From Ceratopteris richardii (Eukaryota; Streptophyta; Polypodiopsida; Polypodiales; Pteridaceae): a DNA stretch of 64,000 nt. Location: the NCBI GenBank assembly GCA_020310875.1, contig CM035412.1, forward strand, positions 133,716,773 to 133,780,772, given 5' to 3'. Made by a program: the position numbers and the translations under genes. The first letter of the stretch is position 1, and the number at the start of each line of letters is the position of its first letter. The notes under the pieces are model-generated. The model had not been told where the DNA came from. It did not search any database and was given only the letters and a program-made list of their open reading frames with translations. This document shows, piece by piece, positions 55,032-64,000 of the stretch.

Positions 55032-56639
55032 TTATTGGGGTTTATTTTCTTCATCTTCTAATTCTCTTCCAAATTCTAATTCCCCCTTCTGTGTGAGTTC
55101 TTGGTGTTTTTCATTGGCGGTGATATTTATGTTGGTGTTACTATTCCCTAGATCCATTGGTTCGGGCTCCATTTCAATGCTCTCATAGTCCTCCTTCCAG
55201 TCTTTCTCGATCACTTCTCCTTCTTCCGCCTCCTGAAGGACTACCACATACAGGCTAACATCATAACCCTCCTCATCGATCCATTCGTTCATGGTCACTA
55301 CTTCTTCGTTTACACAAACATCAAGGGTCGCTAAAATTTCCATCCAACCGTGAGGTTCAAATTCTTCATCTGGGAACACTTGTGGCATATAAGTTGGGTC
55401 TTGTACAGATCTCGCTATTCCTTGTTTTTGCTGCCATCCTTTTCTTCTCTCCTCTTCCTTCTTTGCAGCTTGGCATATCCATAGATGAGTGTCCTCGTTC
55501 ATCCAGGATTGATCACTAGAGCCTACACTATGAATAGATTGATCGTCTTCCTCCTTATGAATTTGATTCCATTGTAGAGGTGGAACATCTTGATAAGTGT
55601 AGGTATGTAGGTTTATTCTAGTGGTGGTTCCTGAGTGTTGTAGGTAAACCGCATCTTTTCCCCAATCTTGTACGACCTTTAGCTGTCTCATGAAAGGCCT
55701 TCCCAGGATCATTTCATAATTGCTTGGCCTTTCGAAGTGACATATTGCTAAAGTGTGTTCGAATTCCACTCCACACGTAGTGAAGACTACTCGTTCCAAC
55801 AATCCTAAGGGTCTCTCCGTATGACCATCTGCCATTTGTATTGTCATGCGTGTTGGTCTTAATGCTAGTTTTCCCCATTTCTCCCAAATTTCTTTGGTAG
55901 CAATACCAACACCAGCTCCTGAATCTAAGATGGCTTTGGTAGTGTAACCCCTGTAAGTAATTGGAAGGCAGGTATTTCCTTCATCTCCCTCACTAAAGTC
56001 TCCTACTTTATCCACTGGAATTCTCACTATGTTTACTTCGTCTGCTATCTCTTTCTTTTCCTCCTTGACTTCCCATTGATTGATTAATTTCTCTTTCAAA
56101 TGTGGTTTTACCTTTAGCAGTTCTTCGAATGTTAGGGTACAAGGGATTTTTACCTCTCTAAGGCGTTGTATGATCTCAGATGTTTGGACTGATGGGTTCG
56201 TTTCTTGTTTCCTCATTGATGGAATGCGATACAATTCTGAATTGTGTTCGTACTCCCCTGTGTAATTGGGCAGTTCCTTTACATCTTCCTCTCCTTTGTC
56301 ACTTGCATCCATTGGAAAAACTTCTTCTGAATTTAGTTCAGGTATTGAACCCTCTATTTTGTTTTCTGCTGCTAATTCTTCAAAGGGTGGTTCAATTCCT
56401 TCCACTTTCTTCCATTTGTTCTCTTGAACTCGTGCCCATAGATCCTTAGTCCATTCTCCTTCTACTTCAGGGACTATGGATCCTTCCCTTCTCTCAACAC
56501 CACATCCGTCATTCTGTGGTCTATTTACTTCAGGCTTTTCATGAGTGTTTACACACTCTTGGAACTCTCCTTCAGAAATTCGGGTATTGGGTAAAGGCAG
56601 TGCAGGTTTTTCTAATGTTTGTTGTGCAACTTCTATCAA
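55032..56639 (-). CDS. Gypsy A first protease region
   Basis: Acidic N-terminal half, then TLTFEELLKVKPHLKEKL, GDFSEGDEGNTCLPITYRGY, the catalytic ILDSGAGVGIATKEIW (about residue 236-251) and EMILGRPFMRQLKVVQDWG. It aligns with the gypsy B protease. In frame with gag (separated by TAA at 56663-56661) and with pol. The C-terminal 150 residues are a linker with HEDTHLW-type sequence (NEDTHLWICQAAK), also present in B. Confidence 0.92.
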   Translation of the reverse strand: MIEVAQQTLEKPALPLPNTRISEGEFQECVNTHEKPEVNRPQNDGCGVERREGSIVPEVEGEWTKDLWARVQENKWKKVEGIEPPFEELAAENKIEGSIPELNSEEVFPMDASDKGEEDVKELPNYTGEYEHNSELYRIPSMRKQETNPSVQTSEIIQRLREVKIPCTLTFEELLKVKPHLKEKLINQWEVKEEKKEIADEVNIVRIPVDKVGDFSEGDEGNTCLPITYRGYTTKAILDSGAGVGIATKEIWEKWGKLALRPTRMTIQMADGHTERPLGLLERVVFTTCGVEFEHTLAICHFERPSNYEMILGRPFMRQLKVVQDWGKDAVYLQHSGTTTRINLHTYTYQDVPPLQWNQIHKEEDDQSIHSVGSSDQSWMNEDTHLWICQAAKKEEERRKGWQQKQGIARSVQDPTYMPQVFPDEEFEPHGWMEILATLDVCVNEEVVTMNEWIDEEGYDVSLYVVVLQEAEEGEVIEKDWKEDYESIEMEPEPMDLGNSNTNINITANEKHQELTQKGELEFGRELEDEENKPQ

Positions 56640-56660
56640 TTTCTTGCAGATCTCTAGTCT

Positions 56661-58700
56661 TTATTTTTCTAAGTCGCCTCTTGGATATTCTCTCTCGTGT
56701 TGTTCTATGGTAGGTCCTGCTCTTATTCTTGCCTTGTATGCCTGAATCCACATGGCTAACTCCTCAGGCATTGGGTCTGCTAAAACTGATCCTACCTCCT
56801 CTTTCTTACACTTCTCATTTTTGTTCCCTTCTTCCTTCTTCGGTTCTTCTTTTGGTTTTTGTTTGTTTTCCTCCTTTTCCTTCTTCTGTAATAACTTCTT
56901 TTCTTTTAGCCTCTCTCTTCGGTGCTTCCATCTCTGGGACCTTTTTCTTGCAATACTTTTCTCCGGCTCTTTTGAGTCTTCAACTCTTTGAGGGATGGGT
57001 GTGTCCCTCTCCTTGTCACTTTGGTTGTTCTCATCCATTTTATCAGGGGTCTCTCTGGCTTTGGCTCTCGTTATTGCTTTCAATGGTACTGTGTATTCTT
57101 TATCACTCCCTGATGATTCAATTACTTCTATTACGTTGATTTGTACATTAGATGTAACCTTGTTGGGATTCTTGGGGCAGTCTCTGAAAAGATGTTCCTT
57201 CCCACAATCACTACAGTAGCCCTCCCAAACTCGTTGTGGTGGTGGTGGGTTTGGCAATGTGCATTCTCTGATATAATGATCACCTCCACACCTATAACAT
57301 GGTCCTCTGGGAACAGGCGGTCTGTTCATGGGTCGGGGTGGAATGGTTGTTCTAGGTGCTGTGTACATTAATGACACATAATCCTGCTCATAACCGTATG
57401 AACTATCTGGTGCTTCCATGCCATAGGCATATGGTTCATACAATTGTCCATATTCCGTCATTGAGCTTTCATAATTAGAGTACGTTCCTTGACTAGGATC
57501 ATAAAATGAGTCATATGGTTCATTACTAGTCAAAGGTGTGGCTGGGACTATAGCTCTCTCTAGGTTCTCTTCAGGTTGAGCTATCTTGACTGGGACAACA
57601 TTCTGAGGATGGGGCGGTTGTTGTCCTAGTACTGGTTGTGGTGGGGTATATCCCTGATAAGCATATGGTCGTGGTGCCGGGGCCTGTGGCTGATAAGAGG
57701 GATACCTAAAGGCTTCACCTCCCTGATGATTTTGAGGGTATCCGTACGGTCTTATGTATTGCTGTGCAGGTCTTGCTTGCCTATTGTAGGGACAATTTTC
57801 GGTGTTGTGATTTGTGTATTTTTGTTCCACACTGCAATATTGTAGAGGTCCTGGGACAGTGGGTCTATTATAACCATAAGTCGGTGGTGGAACTACTCCC
57901 CTAGTACACAAGTGAGAAGGATGATCACCTCCGCAATGCATACACCTTCTGAGCATGGGTACTCTCATTGGGTTATTGGGGTAGTTCCTTTGCCCTTGAA
58001 CATTCAACTTTTTCGCTAACAATTCGGCTATTTCCTCTACATTATTTTTAGGAATTGATGAGTTACTGGCCGAATCTTCACTTTTCAAGCTTCCTTGTGG
58101 TATTTTCAGATCCTCAGCTAAGTTATCTTCTAAATCTATGCATTCCTTCATGCATTCTTGCAAGGTCTGAACCCTTTTTACATACACCAATGATCTCAAG
58201 GATCCGTTCAATAACCCTTCCAAAAATAATGACACCATTTTATTTTGTGTCGGCCTCTCTTCTACTGGGCATCTGTCTACATATTGCTTGAATCTTCTGG
58301 CAGCCAATCTCACTGACTCGGTAGGGACTTGCTTGAAGCTATGGATCAATGATGAAGAATTGTTTTTAATTCCTGATTTAGTAAATTCCTCAATCATTTC
58401 TTGATATACTTGCTCCATGTTCTGAAAGGTATTAGGGTCCAATGGCTGAAACCATGCCAACGCCGTGTCTGACAAGGTAAGGCCAAAAGACTCATATTGA
58501 ATAAAAAAGTCTTCTACCTGTTCGGCTCTGATTACTTGTTTAAATTCCGCTATATGATTATAAGGTTCACTAGAGCCATCATAGTGATTTCTCATACATT
58601 TGGCAACTTGGATTGGCCTTAGTCGTCTTCCTGCTTCGGGTTGTCTAGGCATCACTGGGAAAATAGGTCTTCCTATAGGTATGCCTGGTCCTCTTACCAC
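56661..58700 (-). CDS. Gypsy A gag with three zinc knuckles
   Basis: The retrotransposon gag fold is recognisable from about residue 30 to 200 (AKCMRNHYDGSSEPYNHI, TALAWFQPLDPNTF, VRLAARRFKQYVDRCP). Knuckles CMHCGGDHPSHLC (about 252), CYRCGGDHYIREC (about 467) and CSDCGKEHLFRDC (about 495) have CX2CX3HX4C spacing. A Pro/Tyr/Gln-rich linker separates the first from the others. The C-terminus is Lys/Glu-rich. The frame is open upstream to a TAG at 58751-58749, so the true gag probably starts at 59663. Confidence 0.92.
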   Translation of the reverse strand: MVRGPGIPIGRPIFPVMPRQPEAGRRLRPIQVAKCMRNHYDGSSEPYNHIAEFKQVIRAEQVEDFFIQYESFGLTLSDTALAWFQPLDPNTFQNMEQVYQEMIEEFTKSGIKNNSSSLIHSFKQVPTESVRLAARRFKQYVDRCPVEERPTQNKMVSLFLEGLLNGSLRSLVYVKRVQTLQECMKECIDLEDNLAEDLKIPQGSLKSEDSASNSSIPKNNVEEIAELLAKKLNVQGQRNYPNNPMRVPMLRRCMHCGGDHPSHLCTRGVVPPPTYGYNRPTVPGPLQYCSVEQKYTNHNTENCPYNRQARPAQQYIRPYGYPQNHQGGEAFRYPSYQPQAPAPRPYAYQGYTPPQPVLGQQPPHPQNVVPVKIAQPEENLERAIVPATPLTSNEPYDSFYDPSQGTYSNYESSMTEYGQLYEPYAYGMEAPDSSYGYEQDYVSLMYTAPRTTIPPRPMNRPPVPRGPCYRCGGDHYIRECTLPNPPPPQRVWEGYCSDCGKEHLFRDCPKNPNKVTSNVQINVIEVIESSGSDKEYTVPLKAITRAKARETPDKMDENNQSDKERDTPIPQRVEDSKEPEKSIARKRSQRWKHRRERLKEKKLLQKKEKEENKQKPKEEPKKEEGNKNEKCKKEEVGSVLADPMPEELAMWIQAYKARIRAGPTIEQHEREYPRGDLEK

Positions 58701-58748
58701 CGGCGGTCTGACTGGAGCATGAACTCCATGTCTTGGGTCAATAGTTGG

Positions 58749-59663
58749 CTAAGGTCGGTAGTTAGGGTTATTTGCAGGCATTGCGAACTGTACAGAAGGT
58801 CTGAAGGGGATTTGAGTTTGTTGGGTCTTTTGTGTTTTTTGTGTTTGGCCTGACTGTTGGTATGAATCATTATGGGAAGTTCCCAGTGGGTTTCTTGATG
58901 TAGTGGCTTGGTCCCTATGAGGGAACACTGGGATGTTTTGATATTTCAACTCAGCTCTTTCCGCTTCTATCATGGGCCAATATCTTCTCTGATTTTTATC
59001 CAGATAAGTGATAATGGTGGAAAAATCAGGATCTTGCAACTCATAAATGGTGATTGGATTAGGAGCAGCTTCCCAAATTGAGGAATGTGCTCTAAGGAGA
59101 TGCTCCATCCCATTGATCAAATATACATCCATTAAGGTGTCATCCTGGGGAATCAGATCTCCTCTCCATATCCTCGCAACTGTAGATCTCCCTCTAGGTG
59201 TGGTTACTTGCTCTTCATTCCCTCCTCCATTTGAGTTTGAAGCATTATTTTCTTCACCAATTTCGTTAATGTTCTCTGGGTGTTCTGTGACAACATATTG
59301 GATATCTCTTTTGTCCATGTACAGTCCTCCTACGTACTTGACTGCTGGTCTAGGCACTATGTAAGCCTCTGATGCTTTCTTTAACTTGGCCACATATCTG
59401 TTTAGACCATCCAGATAAATGGGGACCTTATTGGTGTTGGTGTTCACATACTCCAAGGAGGTTCTGTACTCTCCCTCAATGATTGACATCATGCCAATCA
59501 TGGGTACTGTGTTCTGCATATCCTCTGAAGCCATGGGAATTTCTTCCTCTGACTCACTGGAGGTCTCGGAATAATGTGAACGGTTACTTGGCTCTGCTAC
59601 ACTACCTACAGAAGAAATTACACTTCTTCGGCTTCCTAGGGTTCTTCCGGATCTCAGGTTCAT
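58749..59663 (-). CDS. Gypsy A gag N-terminal extension
   Basis: The frame starts MNLRSGRTLGSRRS, resembling the MxLRSG starts of plant gypsy gags, and runs 304 codons to a TAG in NYRP*PTIDP. The main gag follows in the same frame. It contains a Glu/Ser-rich start, an unrecognised middle (DVYLINGMEHLLRAHSSIW) and a Gln/Thr-rich end. I take it as the N-terminal part of gag, split by one nonsense change. Confidence 0.8.
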   Translation of the reverse strand: MNLRSGRTLGSRRSVISSVGSVAEPSNRSHYSETSSESEEEIPMASEDMQNTVPMIGMMSIIEGEYRTSLEYVNTNTNKVPIYLDGLNRYVAKLKKASEAYIVPRPAVKYVGGLYMDKRDIQYVVTEHPENINEIGEENNASNSNGGGNEEQVTTPRGRSTVARIWRGDLIPQDDTLMDVYLINGMEHLLRAHSSIWEAAPNPITIYELQDPDFSTIITYLDKNQRRYWPMIEAERAELKYQNIPVFPHRDQATTSRNPLGTSHNDSYQQSGQTQKTQKTQQTQIPFRPSVQFAMPANNPNYRP

Positions 59664-59774
59664 CCACTTCTAAACTCTGATCAGTCTTTGCTACCCTTGG
59701 GCCTTTGGCACTCTTAACTCAGGGTTAAAATTTTAGGAAGAAGGTTGGCTAAAAATTGACTGAAAATAATTTTT

Positions 59775-60795
59775 CAAGCCACGATACTTAACCTCCAAAT
59801 TCTGCGATACCCGATCTCTGGGCTGAAACGATACCCGATACTTGGGCCACCAAACGATACTTGATACTTGAGCACAGGCGATACACGATACTTGGCTCAA
59901 AGCGATACACGATCTCTGAATTGGAACGATCGACGATACACGATATGTGGTAGGTATCGCGACCTCTGGTAAACGATACACGATACCTATGCACAAGCGA
60001 TACGCGACCTCTCACGATACTTGGCTCCCAACGATACACGATACTTAGATTGAAATGATACTCGACACGGAACAAGTATCGCGATCTCTGAAGACTAGAC
60101 GATACACGATACTTAGGCCAAACGATACACAATCTCTCGTGAACGATCGCTGGCAAAACGATACACGATACTTGCTAAGTATCGCGATCGGTAAAGTCCA
60201 AACGATACTCGATCTTTGGGAGGTATCGCGATCTTTGATCAAAACGATACTTCTCAAGTATCACGACCGGCACGAAACAATACACGATCAATGATACACG
60301 ATCAACGATCGTTGGCAAAAACGATCTCTGACCAAGTATCGCGACCGGTATGAGACGATACACGATCGGAGGGAAATATCACGATACTCGACCACAGGAG
60401 GTCACGATACTTGTGAAGTATCGCGATACTCGACCGCGGGAGTAAAACGATACTTGACCCTTGGACAAATTTTGGGAAAGATTTTTTAAGTTTTGTTTTG
60501 ATGCCCTTGTTTTCCTAGTTCCTCTCTCCTCTCCTCACTCTCTGTATCAAGCAAAACACTCTTTTTACCCCCTGCAGATCTCAGACGATACCTGACGCAG
60601 ATCGTTTGACACTGATATTGAATTATTTGAGAGATCAAAAAGATCTAGCAACTGAGTGGCTCACCTTTGATGCTCTTTCTCACTCTTCTAGCTCCTTTTC
60701 TTGTTTAAAGCCGCTCCACAAGCTCAGAAATGACACACGATACTCGGCAGCTCACGATACTCGATGGTCTCTCTCGCGATACTTGCTCAAAAACA
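59775..60795. repeat. TATCG palindrome array in the leader of gypsy A
   Basis: Dozens of CGATAC units occur, as ACGATACACGATACTTG direct repeats and as AAGTATCGCGATC palindromes (for example near 60078, 60176, 60226 and 60335). Density drops after 60440 with isolated units to 60785. The array lies between the candidate leader donor and the gag start. Confidence 0.92.
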
Positions 60796-61047
60796 AGTGA
60801 TTTTCAAAATGGCTCTTCTTGGCTTTTATACTTGGGATTTTCTATCTACTGAAAATGAAGCAACAAGACAAAAAGTGAAAGCTACTCTAATCTACTCCCT
60901 CACTCTTCCTATTCTCCTCCTACTACTCACTTCCCTAAACTAACAACTCACTACACACACTCCAAGAATGAGAAGTAGCAAGTGCGGTTGAAAATGACTT
61001 ACCAAAGAAGAGAAAATTTCCACTCCTCCACTTACTTCAATGCAAAA

Positions 61048-61065
61048 AGCTACTTACCATCACAC
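61048..61065 (-). promoter_or_regulatory. Candidate leader splice donor of gypsy A
   Basis: The minus strand reads GTGTGATGGTAAGTAGC about 25 bases past the primer site. A good acceptor, TTATTTTCAG, lies on the minus strand at about 59769-59760, between the array and gag. Splicing the two would remove the entire array as a leader intron of about 1.3 kb. Confidence 0.5.
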
Positions 61066-61089
61066 GAATGCCTCGGTTTGATTCGTCAC

Positions 61090-61107
61090 TCCCCGACAAC
61101 GGCGCCA
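61090..61107 (-). other. Primer-binding site of gypsy A (tRNA-Asp type)
   Basis: The minus strand reads TGGCGCCGTTGTCGGGGA, identical to the gypsy B site, seven bases from the LTR at 61115. Confidence 0.92.
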
Positions 61108-61114
61108 AAAAGTG

Positions 61115-62513
61115 TGTTGACCTAAGCACCAACTTAGGGACTTGCGGAGAAAGAGACTATACCTCAATCCCCTCTCAAGTGCATATAGTGGGGATACACG
61201 CTTTTAATTATCAATCCAAAGAGTATACAAACCTAGCCGAGTGTATGAGGACATGCAATCATGTGATGATCAATGCAAATGAACTACTCAAAGAGTGTAA
61301 ATAAGGCAAAGACTTATCCAAACAAGCTCCAACTATTGGTCAAGGCGAAACGATACTTGGTGTAGTAGCCGTCAGTATTTTGGACTTTTCTCTCAGCTCC
61401 GAGCTCCAAATATAGCGAATAGCATTTGCATTTCGAAGCTCTCGAGAAGACGCATCCAATGGCAGTAGTTTCACTCAATTTTGACGCTCCTATTTCAAGT
61501 TATGAGCAAAATACTGAGTCGCGGGAATACTTTCCTACACTTTAGCACTTCCTACACTTCGCACACACCTTACCTACAACAAATAATCACTTTCATGGAT
61601 AGAAAACACTCACAAGCACTCTTTCCAAGCAATACACATGCATACAAGCTCACGAAGAAGAAGATACAGAGTGAAGAAGACACAAATGGCAAAAAGTCCT
61701 TTACAAAGAGTCACATTTGACTTATATACTAGTGCCCTAAAAATGGTCCTTTCACACAAGAGACCGGCACTTTATTCACTAAAAGACTAATTTCCTACTA
61801 TTTTACATGGGTAAATCTCTAATCTTCTGTGGGGATGCATCTAGAGGACTCCTCTAGTGCATTTACAAAGGGAAATATATCACAAGAATGAGTATGATAC
61901 AAAAGATATGATGTCCAAATCGGAAAAATTTTGGGGCCTGTCTTTTTCTCTGCTTTGTACTTCTTTAGCTCTGCAGCACTCTCTCCCTCTTCGTCTCTGT
62001 CGTCCCTTGACAGGCTGTAGCTGTTCGTCGGCTGATTACTTCTTTTCTCCGCACGCATCCCTTGGTCAGTTTTGTCTGTAGTTAAACAGACATGCAGATT
62101 TGATGGCCTTCTTGATTCAAGCTCTACTACTCGAGAGCTTGCTGCATTTGTCTTGCCTGTTGACTTGGGTTGCCACGCACGCCACCAGTGACTAGGAATC
62201 TGCTGTTCTTAGTCACCCTCTTAAACTTTTCAGCCTCTACCCCTTTCTAACTTTTGGTCCTCTGATTTGTCCTGGTTGCACACATCTGACCCTGTTGTAT
62301 TGCTTTGAGCCTGTTTGCTTTCTTCCACCGTGCAGGACCTGGCTGTTTTCTCTTTTCGCCTGATGCTTGCCCCTGCGGGGCTCTGTGCAGAGATGGGTAA
62401 TGCGCCCCTGTGGGGCTTCTTGCAGAGATGTATCTTCAGATCTTGCTTGTTAGTGAAGCTGCTTCTTTCATTGTCTTCTTCTTTTCTTCTTCTTACTTGA
62501 TTCTCCCTCAACA
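61115..62513 (-). repeat. 5' LTR of gypsy A (1,399 bp)
   Basis: TGTTGA to CTCAACA on the plus strand, with a TATATAAG box on the minus strand at 61728-61721. It lacks 30 bases present in the other LTR; the gap is flanked by short AA/AAT repeats, consistent with a microhomology deletion. Confidence 0.95.
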
Positions 62514-64000
62514 CTTACCAAGAATGGAGATACATCCAAAGGTAATAACTCTTCTGCCCTATACACTGATAAGAAGTCTAAGGATAAAGGCAAGAGCAAG
62601 AAGGTGGAAGATGAAGGCTCTACCTCCCAAGCCAACTATGCAGGGGGAGGTAGATCTTCAAGAGGAAGGGGAAGAGGAGGTAAGCAAGGTAGGGGGAGAC
62701 CCTATAACTCATCACCATGCAACATTTGTGGTCTATCAAATCATACTACAGATGAGTGTTTCAGGAATTACGAAAATCAGAGAGGAAGAGGCTACCAAAG
62801 AGGTGGATACTCACAGTCAAGAGGAAGGTTCAACCATCACCAAGGGTACAACAACAATTACAACAACAATTACAACAACAATTACAACAACAATTACAAT
62901 GGCAACTACCAAGGAGGATTCAAAACCAGAAAGGACTACAACAACTACACAAAAGAGCAGGATGACTCTCTTCTGATCATGAACATGACTTCAAAGTCAG
63001 GTACAAATGATGACCACCTATTCTACATTGACTCAGGGTGCTCAAATCATGTGGATGGCAATGTGGCACTACTCTCTGATCTTGAGGAACCAAAAGGTAA
63101 GCATCAAGTCCAAACAGGTGATGATACAAAGCATTCAGTAGTTAAAGTTGCAAATGTTAAGACTTGTGATGGTAATCAGAATTTGTTGAGCAGGGTACTC
63201 TATGTACCAACAATTACCAAAAATTTGATGAGTGTTGGTCAGATTGTGGAGAAAGGTTTGCAGGTCAGATTCAACCAATATGGAGCAAATGTGGAGGATC
63301 CAAGGCATGGGTTCAAGAGGATTGCAAAAGGAGAAAAATCAGGTAGACTTTTCACTTTTGAGTTGGAAGATACAAAGAATATTGCACTATACAGTTATAA
63401 GGATCAAACACTTTCAGAGCTTGAGATTTGGCACAAAAGGTTAGGGCACATAGGAGAAAGAACCTTGAAACAAACATGCAGGGACCAATGTGTGCTTGGG
63501 ATACCTAATATATCCAAGCAACATATGATTTATAAGTGTGGTGCTTGTCAATTTGGTAAGTCTCATAGGTTACCCTTCTCCAAGAAAGGATATATGCAGG
63601 AAGACTACCTAGAGCTTGTACACACAAATGTTTGGGGACCTAGCAAAGACCCCTCAGTCTTAGGATCAAGGTACTATGTGTCTTTCATTGATGATTACAA
63701 CAGATGGACTGTATTGTACTTCATGAAGCACAAGGATGAGGTATTTAATTGCTTTAAAAAATATCTTGCATTAGTTGAAAATCAAAGAGGAAAGAATTTG
63801 AAGAGGCTAAGGTCAGATGGAGGAGGTGAGTACTTCTCCCATGAGTTTGAAGACTTCTTGCACGATAGAGGCATCAAAAGAGAAATAACCAGAAGGTATT
63901 CTCCTGAACAGAATGGGGTAGCTGAAAGAAGAAATAGGTTAATTGTTGAGACAGCTAGATCTATGCTTAATGAGAAGAAGTTACCTAACTATCTATGGGC
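62514..64000 (+). CDS. Copia C gag C-terminus, protease and integrase (runs off the window)
   Basis: Starting at the CTTAC duplicate, the frame continues the gag at 44477-45081 and is open for about 495 codons to the window edge. It has an Arg/Gly-rich region, knuckle CNICGLSNHTTDEC, a run of YNNN repeats, the retropepsin FYIDSGCSNHVDGN, LYVPTITKNLMSVGQ, the integrase zinc finger (WHKRLGHIGERTLK, YKCGACQFGKSH) and a core with RSDGGGEYFS and YSPEQNGVAERRNR. The first catalytic residue is altered: HTNVWGP (63621-63641) instead of the usual HTDVWGP. Apart from that and the two gypsy insertions, the element looks undamaged. Confidence 0.93.

Larger units (their letters stand above)
45082..62513 (-). 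mobile_element. Ty3/gypsy element A, complete, 17.4 kb
   Basis: LTRs lie at 45082-46510 and 61115-62513, and CTTAC is duplicated at 45077-45081 and 62514-62518. On the minus strand the order is 5' LTR, tRNA-Asp primer site, leader with palindrome array, gag, protease, reverse transcriptase, RNase H, integrase, second retropepsin, accessory ORF, hairpin, polypurine tract, 3' LTR. LTRs differ at roughly 25 to 30 sites plus a 30-base gap, so insertion is fairly recent. At 17.4 kb it is long for a gypsy element. Confidence 0.96.
34472..64000 (+). mobile_element. Ty1/copia element C, host of gypsy A and B, continues beyond the window
   Basis: The 5' LTR is 34472-35509 plus 44432-44450 (TGTTGG to CCCAACA, about 1,057 bp when gypsy B is removed). 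The primer-binding site is at 44452. Gag starts at 44477, is interrupted by gypsy A at 45081, and resumes in frame at 62514. The frame is open to the window edge. The 3' part and second LTR are outside the window. Confidence 0.93.

Noticed and set aside
51423..58751. Programmed stop-codon readthrough between gag, protease and pol in gypsy A
   Set aside because: The stops lie near domain joins, but gypsy B has sense codons at the two comparable sites and its own stop elsewhere (37506-37508). Independent nonsense mutations are the simpler reading.

Overview
The window is nuclear DNA of a land plant with a transposon-rich genome. It holds plant Ty3/gypsy and Ty1/copia elements, CACTA (En/Spm) elements, a plant L1-type LINE and a hAT relic around one intron-rich host gene, a plastid homogentisate prenyltransferase of tocopherol biosynthesis. 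The species cannot be told from the sequence. The prenyltransferase resembles, but is clearly diverged from, the flowering-plant enzymes I know.

Layout. 1-4471: a CACTA element (CACTA-1, right part) whose ATGCAT-rich array is interrupted by a minus-strand gypsy element (F: 5' LTR, primer site, leader). 4472-5507: unassigned, LTR-like. 5521-10249: a 5'-truncated LINE (minus) with a 13-bp target duplication. 10263-11550: AT-rich upstream region with tandem repeats. 11551-15520: the intact 12-exon prenyltransferase gene (404 codons), with one probable GC-AG intron. 16661-17356: copia fragment. 18033-18490: hAT transposase relic. 19693 to the window end is one nested stack. Copia E (minus) holds a complete CACTA-2 (22083-27362, TSD GGA) and Copia D (minus, from 28397). 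The far LTR of D is split by Copia C (plus, from 34472). C has a complete gypsy B (35510-44426, TSD AGCAT) in its 5' LTR and a complete gypsy A (45082-62513, TSD CTTAC) in its gag gene. The order of insertion follows: E, then D, then C, then A and B.

The most unusual content is in the related gypsy elements A, B and F. (1) Their leaders carry arrays of short repeats built around the palindrome ATCGCGAT, with different flanks in each element, downstream of a shared consensus splice donor next to the primer site. (2) A and B each encode two retropepsin-like domains, one before reverse transcriptase and one after integrase, the second followed by repeated IW(V/I)PK motifs. (3) A has an extra sense ORF of about 1,200 codons between pol and the 3' LTR. 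It runs through the polypurine tract into the LTR and ends in a basic, NLS-like tail. (4) B has lost gag but has closely matching LTRs, so it probably moved in trans. The two CACTA elements share a conserved long hairpin and subterminal repeats, and have each expanded a near-alternating purine/pyrimidine ATGCAT array (about 1.1 and 3.0 kb).

All element boundaries, duplications and exon junctions were read by eye. Family assignments rest on recognised motifs, not on database searches.
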